64,000 nt of DNA from Segatella baroniae B14. Lineage in GTDB: Bacteria; Bacteroidota; Bacteroidia; Bacteroidales; Bacteroidaceae. A model generated the notes under the pieces. The model did no database searches. It had not been told where the DNA came from and was given only the letters and a program-made list of their open reading frames with translations. Position 1 is the first letter of the stretch; the number at the start of each line of letters is the position of its first letter. The position numbers and the translations under genes were made by a program. The stretch is from positions 548,001-612,000 of the forward strand of contig NZ_CP091800.1 of the NCBI RefSeq assembly GCF_022024235.1, given 5' to 3'. This document shows, in pieces, positions 1-8,204 of the stretch.

Positions 1-1
1 G

Positions 2-1387
2 TTTACCATGTCGGTTAATAAAAGTCTTTCATGGACCGAGCAGGATGCGGTTGCCGCTGAAACGGCTTCTGCTGATGGTAGTATTGCGACAGCGAAGTAT
101 GATTGGTGGAAAAAGGCTCTTTTTGATGCTTATACGAATCTTAAGAATGGTAAGACAAGCAGTTATTTGCCTGAATTTAAAATAGGTAGTGCTGAAGAAT
201 TCCTCGAGTTTATTCATCTCGTTAATGGTACGGCTGCTACCTATACCAGTGGACTTACCCTGAATGGTGAACCTGAAGAAATTTTGTATCCGAATGCTAC
301 TTGGACGAAAGATGATGAAACTGATGAAGAGGGTAATGCTGTAACCGTTACCGAGGAAGAGGCTCCAGGATATGTGTTCTATTGGCATTATCAACCTGCC
401 AGCAGTACTACTGCGGCTAAGTTTTACCGCTCTTATCTCACTGGTCCGTATTCGTTCTATGAGAAGAATTTGAATACCAAACCTCATTTTAAGATTACGC
501 TTACTGCCGATATCGATTTGCAGGATGTGGAGATACCTGCTATCGGTAATAGTGCGGATCATCCTTTCGAAGGTGTCTTTGATGGTGCCGGTCATACGCT
601 CAAAAATGTTTATGTCAATGGTGGTTGTCTCTTTGGTTATGTGAAGGGGGCTGCTATCTCTAATCTGAAGATAGAGAGCAACCATACTACTTCACTTCTC
701 AACACTGCTACAGCCGATAAGGAACATGCGGTGTATATTGCAGGTGTATCTGTGAATGCTCCTACTACTCATGCGATTGCACATACAGTGACAGGTTTGG
801 GGTATGTCGTAGGGTGTGTTCATGAGGGAACTGCTTCTGGTGCTTTGGTGGGTACAGCTAGTAATCTGTATATGTATGGTTGTATGGAGACGGGTAGTGG
901 ACTTACTTCTGGTGCGGGAGCTCTTCTGGACCGTTATGCTTCGGGCAGTACTGCTTTCTTTGCACCGTTGTCTTCATTGACTTGGGGGCGGTTCATGTGT
1001 AATTATTATGATACACAGCGCTCTACTGGTGTGAATGCCGTAGGTACATCTTCTGTAACTTATTTGCCACAACAGTATATCCGTGGTGCACATTCTCATG
1101 TGCTGAAGGCTAAGGTTGATAATTTGCTTAGTGGTGATGTTAATTATAATTCGCTCACAAGTCGACAAAAAGAGGAAATGTACGGCTTGGCACCATGGAA
1201 GGCGATGAACTATGCTATTTATAAATATAATACATCGGTTATCGGACAGTCTTATCCTTGTAATATGCAGTATAATGCCGGTGCCAGTCTTATTTACGAC
1301 AACCGTTATCCGCAGTTATCATCAGGTGCGCCAAACAGTGCCACTTATTCTGCTTCTTCTTATAATGTCTTGCTCCAAAATAATTAA
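2..1387 (+). CDS. Fimbrillin-operon surface protein with GLUG-like beta-helix segment, 5' end outside window
   Basis: The reading frame is open to the left edge, and the first methionine (base 8) has no signal peptide after it, so this is the C-terminal part of a longer protein. Around residues 155-225 a segment reads TADIDL, then FEGVFDGAGHTLKNV, then LFGYVKGAAISNLKI. This is the pattern of GLUG-type right-handed beta-helix repeats found in Bacteroidales fimbrillin-like lipoproteins. The stop lies 4 bases before the next lipoprotein start, so the three genes from here to 4652 form one operon. By context it is probably an accessory or tip subunit of a fimbria-like surface structure; this role is inferred. 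No catalytic motif is visible. Confidence 0.6.
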   Translation, partial: FTMSVNKSLSWTEQDAVAAETASADGSIATAKYDWWKKALFDAYTNLKNGKTSSYLPEFKIGSAEEFLEFIHLVNGTAATYTSGLTLNGEPEEILYPNATWTKDDETDEEGNAVTVTEEEAPGYVFYWHYQPASSTTAAKFYRSYLTGPYSFYEKNLNTKPHFKITLTADIDLQDVEIPAIGNSADHPFEGVFDGAGHTLKNVYVNGGCLFGYVKGAAISNLKIESNHTTSLLNTATADKEHAVYIAGVSVNAPTTHAIAHTVTGLGYVVGCVHEGTASGALVGTASNLYMYGCMETGSGLTSGAGALLDRYASGSTAFFAPLSSLTWGRFMCNYYDTQRSTGVNAVGTSSVTYLPQQYIRGAHSHVLKAKVDNLLSGDVNYNSLTSRQKEEMYGLAPWKAMNYAIYKYNTSVIGQSYPCNMQYNAGASLIYDNRYPQLSSGAPNSATYSASSYNVLLQNN

Positions 1388-1391
1388 GTCA

Positions 1392-2486
1392 ATGAAGAAA
1401 TTAGCATATATTCTTATGTCAGCTCTTGTCTTGGTATCCTGTTCGCAGAATGAGGATTTGCAGACTGCATCGTCTGAAAAGGGCTTAACTCTCACCACTT
1501 CTGTTTCTGCTTTCGATGGTGAGGAAACAACTCGTGCCACGGTAGATGGTACAACTTTCTTTGCGGGTGAACGTATGAAACTGAAGGTTATTTGCCCGTT
1601 TGTTTCTACTACTGAGATCGGGGAGACGACCTGGGGGCATAGTAGTGACGGATTCTGGCTTATGAAGTGGGATGATAGTAGTAGTTCATGGATTAATCTT
1701 ACGACCATCGATGATGTTGATGTCGAAGGGAAGTATACCGTATCTACTCCTTGGAGTATTTTTGACCAGTATGAGGCACAGCAGACTCCTTATGTCTATA
1801 CTGCTTCTACTTGGTCTGAGAATGTGGAGTTTCTTGCTCCATCGGGCAGTCTTATCAATCAGTATAGTTATGTGTTCTATGCCGATCAAAGTCTGCTGGC
1901 CAATTATCAGAAGTCTGATTTGCTTTGGGCGCAGACGATTATGCAGACGGGATCATATCGTGTTCACCTCGATTTTCAGCATGTACTGAGTTGTATGGAG
2001 GTCACTGTAGCTGATGCGAATCATGTATTGGATAATACTACCCCGGTTGTGACATTAGAGGGAATGCCTGATATCGATCAGCAAGAGATTGTGGTGGGTG
2101 ATTACTATGCAGATCGTAGTAAGGATAATGCTATCAGCTATAATTATAAGCAGAAGTCTAGGTGTTCGCAGCAGGATAATGGTAAAGTATTAGGTATTGC
2201 TGTGAATGGTGCTTCTAAGGCTTCTGTTGTCGCTTTTACAGATGCAAGTATCAGTCAGCAGGCGGTATATACCGCTTATCAGGTCGCTACTAATACATAT
2301 CGCATTCTTGTGCCGCCATGTACCTTAGCCACTTCGCCTGTACTTTGGCTTCGTGCTGGCAGCAAGCGCTATAAGCTCACGTTGAATACGGTTGCTGCTC
2401 TGGGAGGTGAGGGCAAAACTTCGGCTGCTTCTTGTGTTTTTGAGCAGGGTAAGTTATATAAGATTAAGATGACTATAACCGAGTAA
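1392..2486 (+). CDS. Fimbrillin family lipoprotein (Mfa_like_1 type)
   Basis: The protein has 364 residues. It starts at base 1392, where MKKLAYILMSALVLVSC forms a lipoprotein signal with the acylated cysteine at residue 17. An upstream in-frame start at 1212 would overlap the previous gene by 176 bases and bury the signal, so it is rejected. The body is rich in Thr/Ser/Val with a conserved-looking ATRATVDGTTFFAGERM stretch, typical of Bacteroidales fimbrillin-like proteins in which the mature N-terminal strand is exchanged after proteolysis. It lies 4 bases downstream of the previous gene and 3 bases upstream of the next, so translation is probably coupled. It may be a shaft or anchor subunit; the exact role cannot be read from the sequence. 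Confidence 0.7.
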   Translation: MKKLAYILMSALVLVSCSQNEDLQTASSEKGLTLTTSVSAFDGEETTRATVDGTTFFAGERMKLKVICPFVSTTEIGETTWGHSSDGFWLMKWDDSSSSWINLTTIDDVDVEGKYTVSTPWSIFDQYEAQQTPYVYTASTWSENVEFLAPSGSLINQYSYVFYADQSLLANYQKSDLLWAQTIMQTGSYRVHLDFQHVLSCMEVTVADANHVLDNTTPVVTLEGMPDIDQQEIVVGDYYADRSKDNAISYNYKQKSRCSQQDNGKVLGIAVNGASKASVVAFTDASISQQAVYTAYQVATNTYRILVPPCTLATSPVLWLRAGSKRYKLTLNTVAALGGEGKTSAASCVFEQGKLYKIKMTITE

Positions 2487-2489
2487 AAG

Positions 2490-4652
2490 ATGAAAATCAG
2501 ATTATCATATATTGCTTTATTGACAACTGTCATGTTACAGGCTTGTAGCACTGACGGTGATTTGTTGGGTACTGGTGATAGTGACCCTCAGGAGTTGAAA
2601 GGTATCACAGTGAGTATCATGGGCAGTAGTCTTTCTTCTACTCGTGCCACGGCCACCACGCCTGTTATTGGTGTAGAACTGGGTCGCAATAGTTTTGTTG
2701 CCGATGATCAGCTCATGCTTACCACTTTTAAGCGTACCAGTAATGCTATTGATCAATTCTCTTATACTGATAAGGAATATGTCTATTCAGGGACAGCCTG
2801 GAGCATGGCAACCAAAGAAAAACTATATTGGACGGATGCTGTCAGTATGCATACGATAGCAGGTTATAGCTTGCCTTCATCCGATTATTTTTGGGCAACG
2901 GGTATTTTAAGTGATACGGATACCAAGTGTTATTATGGTGCTCTGGGTGGTTCTTACATCAATGGAAATTTGGTCTTGCCGGATACGGTAGATTATTCAG
3001 CTGGCAATACAACCATTCAGGCACAGGATCTCTTGTTGCTTCATAATGCAGCTTTATCACCTGAAGAAAACCAAACTGCTGCTGCGCTCGAAATGAAACA
3101 TGCCTTGAGTAGTGTTCGTGTCAATGTCAACGTCGATGATTATTCTTCAGGTTCTTCTTCTGTTGATTATAATGAGGTAACCATTTCTGATGTCATCATC
3201 AAGAATCAACCTGTTTTCTATCGCTGGAATCAGGTTGGTGATAGTGTTATTTCTTCTACCTCTCAGGATGATATTAGTACGATTGCTGGGGCTGACTATT
3301 CTTCAGATACGAAGCGTATGATTAAGTTATGGCAGGCTTCTAGTACTGATGATGCTAAAACGGGTACCAAAAGTGAATCTTTCTATGGTCTTGTTGTGCC
3401 TCAGACTAAAGAGTATTATAATTATTATGCTAAAGAGGGTGTCGTGACGGTTCAACCGGTGCAGATCTCTTTCACGGTAAGTTATCCAAATGCGAAGACG
3501 GGTGAAGTAGAGAGCCATACCTATACGACATCGGTGTATGGTAGCAATTCGAGTCAGGTGTATTTCAATCCTGGTAAATGTACCACGATTGATATCAATA
3601 TGAACCATAAGAACGAGAAGTTAACAACGACCGTATCGTTCCAGGATTGGCAGTTTGTTGCTACCCCAGACCAGGGTGAACTGGTGAAGGTTACCAATTA
3701 TCTTTCATCGGCAGATTTCACCAAAGTCTATACGCCTGCGGATGTTGAAGCAAATGCTTCGCTCGATGCTACTTGGCTTCATTCTAGTGGAAATTCGTAT
3801 GCTGATGAGGCTGGCAATGATGGTTCGGTAACTCATCCATATCTCATTAATACGCCCGATCAGTTGCTTACTTTGGCCAAGATGGTCAACACGGATGGTG
3901 TTACCTTTGAGGGTAAATATATTGTTCTTAATGCGGATATCATTATGCAAGCGTCTTCTGATTCAACGAAGGCTGAAAGTAGTAAGAGCAGTAAGTCGGC
4001 TGTCGTATGGCCTGGTATCGGAACGGAAGAACATACTTTCCTGGGTACGTTCTGGGGAGCTAATCGTTATATTCACCGTTTGTATGGTAATCCTCTCTTC
4101 ACCGCCATTGGTGCTTCGGGTAATGTATCGCGAGTGCAGTTGCATAGTATCAGCGTAGCGGGTGATGGTGTTTTGGCGAATACGAATGCCGGTATGATAG
4201 CTGGTTGTCGAATACTTGGAGATGCCACACTTACCGGTACGGGTTCAGCTCAAGGTGCAGTCGTTGGTACGAATACCGGTGATATCGTAGCTTGCTATCA
4301 TGTAGGTAATACTCAGGGAGTTGCTACTCATGTGGGTGGTTTGGTAGGAAGCAATACGGGTAGTCTGACAGGTTGTTACCATACGGGTACTGTCACGGGA
4401 GGCTCTGTGCTTGGTGGTATTGTTGCCGTCAGCTCTTTAGCATCAGACAAGTTTATTTATGGTTGTTATTACAATAGTACACTCTTTACCACAGGGGCTT
4501 CAATAGAAGGGGTAACGGGTTATCCGAGAAATACGATGGTAAGCAGTGGTTTTGTTACAATGCTTAAAACTGCTCTGAGTGAAAAAGGCTACACGGGTTT
4601 GGATTTCGAATTCCGTCCGGCTAATTATCCGAGTTTGATAGATACCTATTAA
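2490..4652 (+). CDS. Fimbrillin family lipoprotein with C-terminal GLUG repeats
   Basis: The protein has 720 residues with a lipoprotein signal (MKIRLSYIALLTTVMLQAC, cysteine 19). The N-terminal 380 residues look like a fimbrillin domain, with STRATATTPV near the mature start and a long beta-rich body. The C-terminal third carries GLUG-type beta-helix repeats, for example HVGGLVGSNTGSLTGCYHTG near residues 608-628. This two-part build suggests a tip adhesin or minor subunit of the same fimbria-like structure as the two preceding genes. It is the last gene of the operon. The 98-base repeat shared with position 13665 begins 4 bases after its stop codon. Confidence 0.7.
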   Translation: MKIRLSYIALLTTVMLQACSTDGDLLGTGDSDPQELKGITVSIMGSSLSSTRATATTPVIGVELGRNSFVADDQLMLTTFKRTSNAIDQFSYTDKEYVYSGTAWSMATKEKLYWTDAVSMHTIAGYSLPSSDYFWATGILSDTDTKCYYGALGGSYINGNLVLPDTVDYSAGNTTIQAQDLLLLHNAALSPEENQTAAALEMKHALSSVRVNVNVDDYSSGSSSVDYNEVTISDVIIKNQPVFYRWNQVGDSVISSTSQDDISTIAGADYSSDTKRMIKLWQASSTDDAKTGTKSESFYGLVVPQTKEYYNYYAKEGVVTVQPVQISFTVSYPNAKTGEVESHTYTTSVYGSNSSQVYFNPGKCTTIDINMNHKNEKLTTTVSFQDWQFVATPDQGELVKVTNYLSSADFTKVYTPADVEANASLDATWLHSSGNSYADEAGNDGSVTHPYLINTPDQLLTLAKMVNTDGVTFEGKYIVLNADIIMQASSDSTKAESSKSSKSAVVWPGIGTEEHTFLGTFWGANRYIHRLYGNPLFTAIGASGNVSRVQLHSISVAGDGVLANTNAGMIAGCRILGDATLTGTGSAQGAVVGTNTGDIVACYHVGNTQGVATHVGGLVGSNTGSLTGCYHTGTVTGGSVLGGIVAVSSLASDKFIYGCYYNSTLFTTGASIEGVTGYPRNTMVSSGFVTMLKTALSEKGYTGLDFEFRPANYPSLIDTY

Positions 4653-4655
4653 TAG

Positions 4656-4753
4656 AAACTGCGCTCATCATTGCTCTTATAGAGTATGATCTCGATTTTT
4701 GCATCTCAATAGGTATAGACCGTAGTTACCCTTTGATCCATACGAATAAATCC
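4656..4753. repeat. 98-base dispersed repeat, copy 1
   Basis: This segment matches 13665-13762 in the same orientation with only about seven single-base differences and no gap. It covers the presumed 3' end of the receptor relic that follows. Both copies begin just after the stop codon of a plus-strand gene. Confidence 0.85.
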
Positions 4754-5158
4754 GTTAGGTTTATAGGTCAGTTGCGAGAATCGCACATCACCCTCTTGCG
4801 CATAGAGAGGCAAAGCAGCAATATGAGCATCACTTACATCAGCCAGAATCTGCTGATGCACAGCCTCGATGGTACTACAACATACCAACCTCAGTGTATT
4901 GAGTACCAATGTTGGCAATATCATTGTAAGCAGCTTCATAAATAGTATAATCATAATCTGCCTAGTTATAACGCTTAGCTCCCCAAGAACGACGTGTTTT
5001 CTCATAGCTCTCTTCACCAGCCAAAAGGTCGATATGATGACCGGTGTACCAATCTTTTGTATAGGTCATCTTGAACCATACAAAGCAGCAGCAGAGGCAT
5101 CTTTGAGCACATCTATACTTTCGATATCATCCTGATTGATATTACTCAAAGGATTACT
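4706..5158 (-). pseudogene. Relic of a SusC/RagA-type TonB-dependent receptor
   Basis: On the minus strand, bases 5155-5069 encode a classic SusC plug motif (NINQDDIESIDVLKDASAAA, then LYGSR) that runs into a stop. In another frame the text continues WYTGHHIDLLAGEESYEKTR, resembling the mid-barrel segment of SusC proteins where the intact copy in this window has GGKHNVVALAGHEV. A third frame then ends in YKPNGFIRMDQRVTTVYTY and a stop. Large internal deletions and several frameshifts leave under a seventh of a normal 1000-residue receptor. It is a dead fragment and shows that a second nutrient-uptake locus once existed here. It abuts a recombinase fragment on its right. Confidence 0.7.
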
Positions 5159-5536
5159 CTAAAGGCTCTCCGCTTTAAGGACTTGGAGGATGAAATGGAA
5201 ACGTCAAGGGATATATTTCTCTTTGCCTATTATACAGGTGCAGCCTATTGCGACTTGATGGAACTGAGCAAGTCCCACCTTGTACGTGACGATGAAGGTA
5301 AAATGTGGCTGAAGTTCAATCGCCACAAGACAGGCGTATTATGCCGTATTAAGCTGCTGCCTGAATCCATAAGTCTAATGGAGAGATTCCACGACGATGA
5401 AAGTGAGAGAGGAAGAAGTCGTTATCAATGGACGGTTCAAAGGTTATGCACCGCTCTATCCGCTTCTAGTCATCATCGCCCTGTCCTTTCAGTTAGACAG
5501 CACGGAGGCTCATTTGTTCAGAAAGTACTCCAGTAG
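5150..5536 (+). pseudogene. Tyrosine recombinase (integrase) fragment
   Basis: The frame is open from inside the receptor relic and reads ITLKALRFKDLEDEMETSRD, then FAYYTGAAYCDLMELSKSHL and FNRHKTGVLCRIKLLP. This is the N-terminal half of the catalytic domain of Bacteroidetes phage-type integrases, including the first arginine-region pattern (YTGAxYxDL). No methionine start or arm-binding domain is present, and the C-terminal HxxR and tyrosine motifs are missing; the text turns to non-homologous sequence after about residue 85. It is a truncated remnant of a mobile element. Confidence 0.65.
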
Positions 5537-6039
5537 AAAATTGCAGGCAGAGACTGCCATTGTAACACCAATCTTCCTGTTGAGCAATACCAAGAATCGA
5601 TGAATATATTTCCTTTTTCTTTCACCGATATTATCCTACTACATAACTACAATATGAGGTAATATAGTGAAAGAAAAAGGATTAGAATGTAGTTAGAAAT
5701 TATCCTACATATTACTACTTTTTGACTACATATTAATGTTCAAATATTTTTAAATAAACTCTATTGTGGTATTGTGTATAATTAAGGGACGGTATTTGAT
5801 GACGCATTTCGGACCATAACACGGTTGCTGTAACTATTCAGCGGTTATTAAAGTTGAATATCAGCAACTTATAAGCACAATATTGTGGTTAAAAACCTCA
5901 AAATGACATTATTCGCTTGATTTTGTTTATATCTAATTCTGTAACTTGCTGATAATCAATGATAATTTATATGCCTTACCGCTGAATAGTTACACATGCT
6001 GCTCTGTAGTTAAATTTTCAAAAAAAAATGGAAAAATAG
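5537..6039. other. Intergenic stretch with no recognisable gene
   Basis: This is AT-rich sequence with stops in all frames. The only structure seen is the inverted repeat at 5829-5994, listed separately. It separates mobile-element debris on the left from two small lipoprotein genes on the right. Confidence 0.6.
5829..5994. repeat. 166-base segment bounded by perfect 17-base inverted repeats
   Basis: Bases 5829-5845 (TGTAACTATTCAGCGGT) are the exact reverse complement of 5978-5994. A second, imperfect inner pair (ATCAGCAACTT near 5860 and AACTTGCTGAT near 5943) extends the symmetry. It contains no coding sequence. It could be a miniature inverted-repeat element or a long hairpin; no target duplication was recognised. 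Confidence 0.55.
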
Positions 6040-6070
6040 TTGTTTGCTTTGTTTTTTATTGTTATCTTTG
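6040..6070 (+). promoter_or_regulatory. Bacteroidetes-type promoter for the 6106 lipoprotein gene
   Basis: TTG at 6040-6042 is followed after 20 bases by TATCTTTG at 6063-6070, matching the TTG-N20-TAnnTTTG pattern. A strong GAGGAGGA ribosome site follows at 6089-6096. This site is rare in this phylum and sits 10 bases before the ATG at 6106. Confidence 0.6.
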
Positions 6071-6105
6071 ACATGAAATACAATTTTTGAGGAGGAATGA
6101 TTTTT

Positions 6106-6708
6106 ATGAAATATGTTTTTATTTCGATATTAACAATTCTTTTGGTTAGTTGTCAAGAAGAAGACGCTAATCATCTTTTGCGTTATTCCATGAAAGATGG
6201 AATGATTTTGTATACACAAGAAGATGTGTGTAATTATGAAAGCGCAAACTCTTTTTTAAATGCAGAGAACAATTTTAGAAAAAAGCCCGAAGATGTCGTA
6301 ATAAATCAAGACTCTAAGAAAGATTCGATATATGGATATGACGAAATATTGTCAGTTTCTTGGGAAAGAGCAAAATTTGGGAAATGGATAGAAAAATATA
6401 ATTTGGACAAAAAAAAGACATATTTTGTGCAAACCATTAAAGTTATTAAACTTATTCCGTCTTCTGGTGAATATGCTCTAACAGAAGGTTTCTATAATGA
6501 TTATAATAAAGATTCTATTGGAGTAAATCTAAATACAGGAAAGAGGGGATTCATTGTTTCTTCTAGCAACACAAATGGTAGATATGAAGCGTATACTATT
6601 ATGAAAAAGATTGGATATGATGATAATGGAAACAGTGTCGGTTTTTACTATCCAATTAAACCATCAAAGATTAAATGGAAATATTTTAAAATCAAAACAA
6701 TATGGTGA
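6106..6708 (+). CDS. Putative lipoprotein of unknown function
   Basis: The protein has 200 residues. The start at 6106 is chosen over the ATG at 6097 because the purine-rich ribosome site ends one base before 6097, and because MKYVFISILTILLVSC then forms a clean lipoprotein signal (cysteine 16). The remainder is lysine-, asparagine- and tyrosine-rich with no recognised domain. Base composition is lower in GC than the fimbrillin genes to the left. Its stop overlaps the start of a 35-residue lipoprotein gene (TGATG), so the two are co-translated. The setting among mobile-element debris suggests accessory cargo. No function is assigned. Confidence 0.65.
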   Translation: MKYVFISILTILLVSCQEEDANHLLRYSMKDGMILYTQEDVCNYESANSFLNAENNFRKKPEDVVINQDSKKDSIYGYDEILSVSWERAKFGKWIEKYNLDKKKTYFVQTIKVIKLIPSSGEYALTEGFYNDYNKDSIGVNLNTGKRGFIVSSSNTNGRYEAYTIMKKIGYDDNGNSVGFYYPIKPSKIKWKYFKIKTIW

Positions 6709-6815
6709 TGAAAAAACTTTTCTTATTATCAATTATGGCTTTTGCCATATCAGTAACATCATGTACTAACGATTCACAAGACGAATTGGTTTCAACAAGA
6801 GTCGTTGCATTTTAA
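6708..6815 (+). CDS. Very small lipoprotein (35 residues)
   Basis: The frame begins with the ATG that overlaps the preceding stop codon (TGATG at 6706-6710). It reads MKKLFLLSIMAFAISVTSC, then TNDSQDELVSTRVVAF and a stop. The signal has a good lipobox (SVTSC, cysteine 19), leaving a mature peptide of about 17 residues. Translational coupling and the intact lipobox argue for a real gene or a lipoprotein cut short by a recent stop. Function is unknown. Confidence 0.5.
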   Translation: MKKLFLLSIMAFAISVTSCTNDSQDELVSTRVVAF

Positions 6816-6903
6816 TTGCAGCTTTTATCGCCTCAAAACACTATAAATAAGACGACTTCGTTCGGATGTTACATGCGGAGTATTCTCCTTGATTTATTTT
6901 CCA

Positions 6904-7173
6904 TCACTTATAATTATCTTCCAACATCTCCTCCAAATCCGAAGCCTTATAGAGAATCTTCCCTGCGAACTGTGTGTAGGGGATAATCCTCCTGTCTCGA
7001 TAGTCCTGCAAGGTGCGCTTACTGATGTTAAGCAACTTGCACACATCACCGTTGTGCAGCCAGTCCGTATGTCTGCATTGTTCTCCGAAAGCCTTGTGGC
7101 AGGTCTCGGCAAGGCTGAGTATCTCGTCCCTCAACCTTGCCCAATTTGAGTCCGTAATGATAAAATATCCCAT
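6904..7173 (-). CDS. Excisionase-like helix-turn-helix protein
   Basis: The protein has 89 residues when started at MGYFIITDSNWARLRDEI (base 7173); a longer start at 7221 adds 16 unconvincing residues. The C-terminal half reads WLHNGDVCKLLNISKRTLQD, then YRDRRIIPYTQFAGKILY. This is the winged-HTH pattern of the HTH_17/excisionase family common on Bacteroidetes conjugative and mobilisable elements, where such proteins control excision or transfer operons. No partner recombinase is intact nearby, so it is probably left over from a degraded element together with the 5150 integrase fragment. Confidence 0.7.
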   Translation of the reverse strand: MGYFIITDSNWARLRDEILSLAETCHKAFGEQCRHTDWLHNGDVCKLLNISKRTLQDYRDRRIIPYTQFAGKILYKASDLEEMLEDNYK

Positions 7174-7419
7174 AGATTTATTATTGTTTTGTTTGTATTT
7201 CTGTCTTATTGGTATTGACAATACCTTTACCTGTTTTGCGTATCATCGCACGTTTATGTCTACAAAAGTATGATGAGTTTACCATACTTCAAAGCAGCAG
7301 GGAACAGAAGGGAAATATCGGGAACTTCAAGGAAAAGGCAACGCATTCCATCAACTGACGTTTGTACCTTTTTGCTCTGTATTTTTCTTTCGCCGCCATT
7401 TTAGTGCAAAGACAGGGCG

Positions 7420-7938
7420 GTGCATATCCAATTCAATCGGTGTATGTTCACCTTAGGCAACAAACTGGAAAGCAAGAAAGCCTCGCAATTTATCGGAGCC
7501 TTCTCTGTTTTATTCCTGCTAACGACCTTAGTACGTCTTATTTCGGCGCAGGAGCTATTTAACAAATATCTGGAATATGCATTTTTGGCATTAATCATCG
7601 GACTACTTATCGCCAACACGATTAAAACACCCCTATGGCTCAAGCCCGCTCTGCAAACCGAGTTTTACATCACGTTCGTTCTCCAACCAACCCTTGGCGT
7701 AGAACAAACAGGTGACATCATCAAGCATCTGGGACAATTTAAGAACTGGGCCTTTGCACTAGCTTTCACCAGTATCGGATTGGAAACAAATTTCAAGGAA
7801 CTTGGTCAAAAAGTAGAAGGAGGAAAACCTATAGCTCTATACATTATTGGACAACTCTTTAATATCGCACTCACCTATTTCGTGGTTTGGGTATTACTGA
7901 GTGGAAGATTCTTTTCAATCCCATCCATCCAACTCTAA
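7420..7938 (+). pseudogene. Internally deleted YeiH-type membrane transporter
   Basis: The 172-residue frame joins an N-terminal piece (LFNKYLEYAFLALIIGLLIA, then NTIKTPLWLKPALQTEFYI) to a C-terminal piece (FKNWAFALAFTSIGLETNFK, then GGKPIALYIIGQLFN). Both match the ends of YeiH/PF03601 putative sulfate exporters, which normally have 330-400 residues and ten or so membrane helices. The central half, including the repeated helical core, is missing, so the product cannot form the usual transporter. The fusion point lies around TFVLQPTLGVEQTGD. It is listed as a pseudogene because of the deletion, although the frame is open. Confidence 0.55.
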
Positions 7939-7975
7939 ATAAAATCCCACATGAACTTTAATGTCAGCAAACGGT

Positions 7976-8025
7976 TGCAAACGCCTGCAAATAATTAGTT
8001 GATTATCAGTTAACAAGCGTTTGCA
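7976..8025. repeat. Inverted repeat TGCAAACGC / GCGTTTGCA
   Basis: Nine-base perfect arms lie at 7976-7984 and 8017-8025, with a further partial repeat (CTGCAAATAA) just inside. It lies between a truncated transporter and a mobile-element HTH gene and could be an element boundary or the binding site of a recombinase or of the HTH protein. No function is proven. Confidence 0.4.
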
Positions 8026-8204
8026 GTCTTTCCAAATGGCTATTGCGAGTTCCATCCGCTTTGATTAATTTTGTACCGCATTTGGAACTTGACAATGAAG
8101 TGCCGCTGCATAAGATGTTGCACCCTAAAGCAGATAATGCAACGCCGCTGCACCAAAATTGTCAGACAATGCTGAAAACGGATAAATTCACAAGAACAAG
8201 CACT

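Noticed and set aside
29..685. Long minus-strand open frame opposite the first fimbrillin-operon gene
   Set aside because: Its translation is low-complexity and Ile/Arg-rich with no family features, and the plus strand carries the real lipoprotein-type coding pattern.
1212..1391. Upstream extension of the second fimbrillin gene
   Set aside because: It overlaps the preceding gene in another frame and would hide the lipoprotein signal that begins at 1392.
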